Source: Lysobacter_K sp038248955
Lineage (GTDB): Bacteria; Pseudomonadota; Gammaproteobacteria; Xanthomonadales; Xanthomonadaceae
Assembly (NCBI GenBank): GCA_038248955.1
Contig: JBBRWW010000133.1
Location: 1-7,710 of the forward strand
Length of the DNA: 7,710 nt
Reading direction: 5' to 3'
Shown: piece by piece, positions 6,535 through 7,710 of the stretch
Layout: every line of letters begins with the position of its first letter
Position numbering within the stretch: the stretch's first letter is position 1
Notes under the pieces: generated by a model
Told to the model about the DNA's origin: nothing
The model's input: only the letters and a program-made list of their open reading frames with translations
The model's database searches: none
Translations under genes and position numbers: made by a program

Positions 6535-7710
6535 ATGCAAACCAGCACCCCCTTAGACCCGGAACTGTTGCGGCGCTACGACCGGCCCGGTCCGCGCTAC
6601 ACCTCCTATCCGACCGCGCCGCAGTTCACCGCGGGCTTCGGCGCGGCGGAGTTGCGCGAGGCGGCGCTGGCCAGCAACGGCGATCCGATCCCCCGCCGGC
6701 TGTCGCTGTACGTGCATGTGCCGTTCTGCCTCAGCCCGTGCTTCTACTGCGGCTGCAACCGCATCATCACCCGCGACCTGTCGCGCGCCGACACCTACCT
6801 CGCCCGCCTGTACCGCGAGATCGACCTGACCGCGGCGCTGTTCGACCGCGACCGCGAGGTGATCCAGCTGCATTTCGGCGGCGGCACGCCCAACTTCCTG
6901 ACCCCGGCGCAGCTGCGCGAGGTGGTTGACACGCTGCGGCGGCAGTTCCATTTTTCCGAATCCGACGATCGTGACATCTCGATCGAGCTGGACCCGCGCT
7001 TCATCTCGCCGGCCGAGGTGGCCGAACTGGCCACGATCGGCTTCAACCGCGCCAGCCTCGGCGTGCAGGACTTCGATCCGCTGGTGCAGGAGGCCGTCAA
7101 CCGCATCCAGAGCGTCGAGCAGACCGTCGCGGTCATCGAGGCGTGCCGGGCCAGCGGCTTCAAGTCGGTCAATGTCGACCTGATCTACGGCCTGCCGAAA
7201 CAGAACCTGGAAGGCTTCGCGCGCACTCTTGACACCGTGACCCAGGTGCGGCCCGACCGCATCGCGGTGTACAGCTACGCGCACTTGCCCGAGCTGTTCA
7301 AGGCGCAGAAGCAGATCAACGCCGAGGACATGCCGACGCCGGAAACCAAGCTCGCGCTGCTGCAGCTGGCGATCGAGAAGCTCACCGCGGCCGGATACCT
7401 CTATATCGGCATGGACCACTTCGCCCTGCCCGACGACGACCTGGCGCGCGCGCAGGCGCGCGGCGGACTGCACCGCAATTTCATGGGCTACACCACCCAT
7501 GCCGACAGCGACCTGATCGGCCTGGGCGTGAGCGCGATCAGCCATATCGGCGACAGCTTCAGCCAGAACCCGCGCGACCTGATCAGCTGGCAGGGCGCGA
7601 TCGACGACGGCCGCCTGCCGGTGTTCCGCGGCATGCGCCTGAGCGAGGACGACCAGCTGCGCGCCGACCTGATCCAGGGCCTGATGTGCCAGGGCGAGGT
7701 GCCGATCACC
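6535..7710 (+). CDS. hemN: Oxygen-independent coproporphyrinogen III oxidase, HemN (3' end beyond window)
   Basis: Radical-SAM enzyme converting coproporphyrinogen III to protoporphyrinogen IX by two anaerobic decarboxylations in haem synthesis. The window contains 392 codons with no stop, of roughly 455-460 expected. The N-terminal RRYDRPGPRYTSYPTAPQF (13-31) is typical of true HemN rather than HemW. The HVPFC-LSPC-FYCGC motif supplies iron-sulphur cysteines Cys65, Cys69 and Cys72, with the additional Cys74 that marks HemN. HFGGGTPNFL (113-122) is the SAM-binding glycine motif. ELDPRF, GFNRASLGVQDFD, VNVDLIYGLPKQ and the YIGMDHFALPDDDLA segment with NFMGYTTH follow in normal order. There is no ribosome site before the ATG (the preceding bases read GCTGCGACG), which fits a leaderless mRNA. 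The Anr-type box upstream predicts induction at low oxygen. Not part of the polysaccharide block, which points the other way. Confidence 0.96.
   Translation, partial: MQTSTPLDPELLRRYDRPGPRYTSYPTAPQFTAGFGAAELREAALASNGDPIPRRLSLYVHVPFCLSPCFYCGCNRIITRDLSRADTYLARLYREIDLTAALFDRDREVIQLHFGGGTPNFLTPAQLREVVDTLRRQFHFSESDDRDISIELDPRFISPAEVAELATIGFNRASLGVQDFDPLVQEAVNRIQSVEQTVAVIEACRASGFKSVNVDLIYGLPKQNLEGFARTLDTVTQVRPDRIAVYSYAHLPELFKAQKQINAEDMPTPETKLALLQLAIEKLTAAGYLYIGMDHFALPDDDLARAQARGGLHRNFMGYTTHADSDLIGLGVSAISHIGDSFSQNPRDLISWQGAIDDGRLPVFRGMRLSEDDQLRADLIQGLMCQGEVPIT

Noticed and set aside
6553..7545. A 330-codon minus-strand frame opposite hemN
   Set aside because: It is antisense to an unmistakable HemN; low-complexity Val/Arg/Gln/His translation and no motif.

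Overview
This is a GC-rich, tightly coded stretch of bacterial chromosome. It most resembles the Xanthomonadaceae/Lysobacteraceae (Xanthomonas, Lysobacter, Luteimonas): the phosphohexomutase looks like Xanthomonas XanA almost from end to end, and codon third positions are strongly G/C. The assignment rests on remembered family sequences, not on a search.

Layout. The left three quarters is a minus-strand block for sugar-nucleotide supply to a surface polysaccharide. In transcription order it runs: a TviB/WbpO-type UDP-HexNAc 6-dehydrogenase (5645 to 4359), a small winged-helix-like protein (4299 to 3757), an AbiEii-like nucleotidyltransferase (3760 to 3008), a CapI-type nucleotide-sugar 4-epimerase (3003 to 1984), a 448-nt spacer, and a XanA-type phosphomannomutase/phosphoglucomutase (1535 to 180). 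Positions 1-179 hold no gene I can support. To the right, 5646-6049 is non-coding by my reading and contains a 33-bp-spaced imperfect direct repeat. A plus-strand orphan reading frame follows (6050-6490). The window ends inside a plus-strand hemN (6535 to beyond 7710), the oxygen-independent coproporphyrinogen III oxidase.

How the genes work together. XanA interconverts hexose-6-P and hexose-1-P (Man/Glc). The dehydrogenase oxidises UDP-HexNAc to UDP-HexNAc-uronate, and the epimerase inverts C4 of a UDP-uronate. The three enzymes fit acidic exopolysaccharide or O-antigen synthesis. Between the dehydrogenase and the epimerase sits a two-gene cassette with toxin-antitoxin architecture: a DNA-binding-like first gene, a 4-nt ATGA overlap, and a nucleotidyltransferase second gene. 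It has its own promoter-like sequence, overlapped by a perfect 14-bp palindrome plus a third half-site. The nucleotidyltransferase stop lies only 4 nt before the epimerase start, so epimerase expression is probably tied to the cassette. This is the most interesting system in the window.

Regulation. hemN is preceded by a near-perfect FNR/Anr box whose spacing predicts a class II anaerobic promoter with transcription starting at, or within a few bases of, the hemN ATG. That would make a leaderless or nearly leaderless mRNA.
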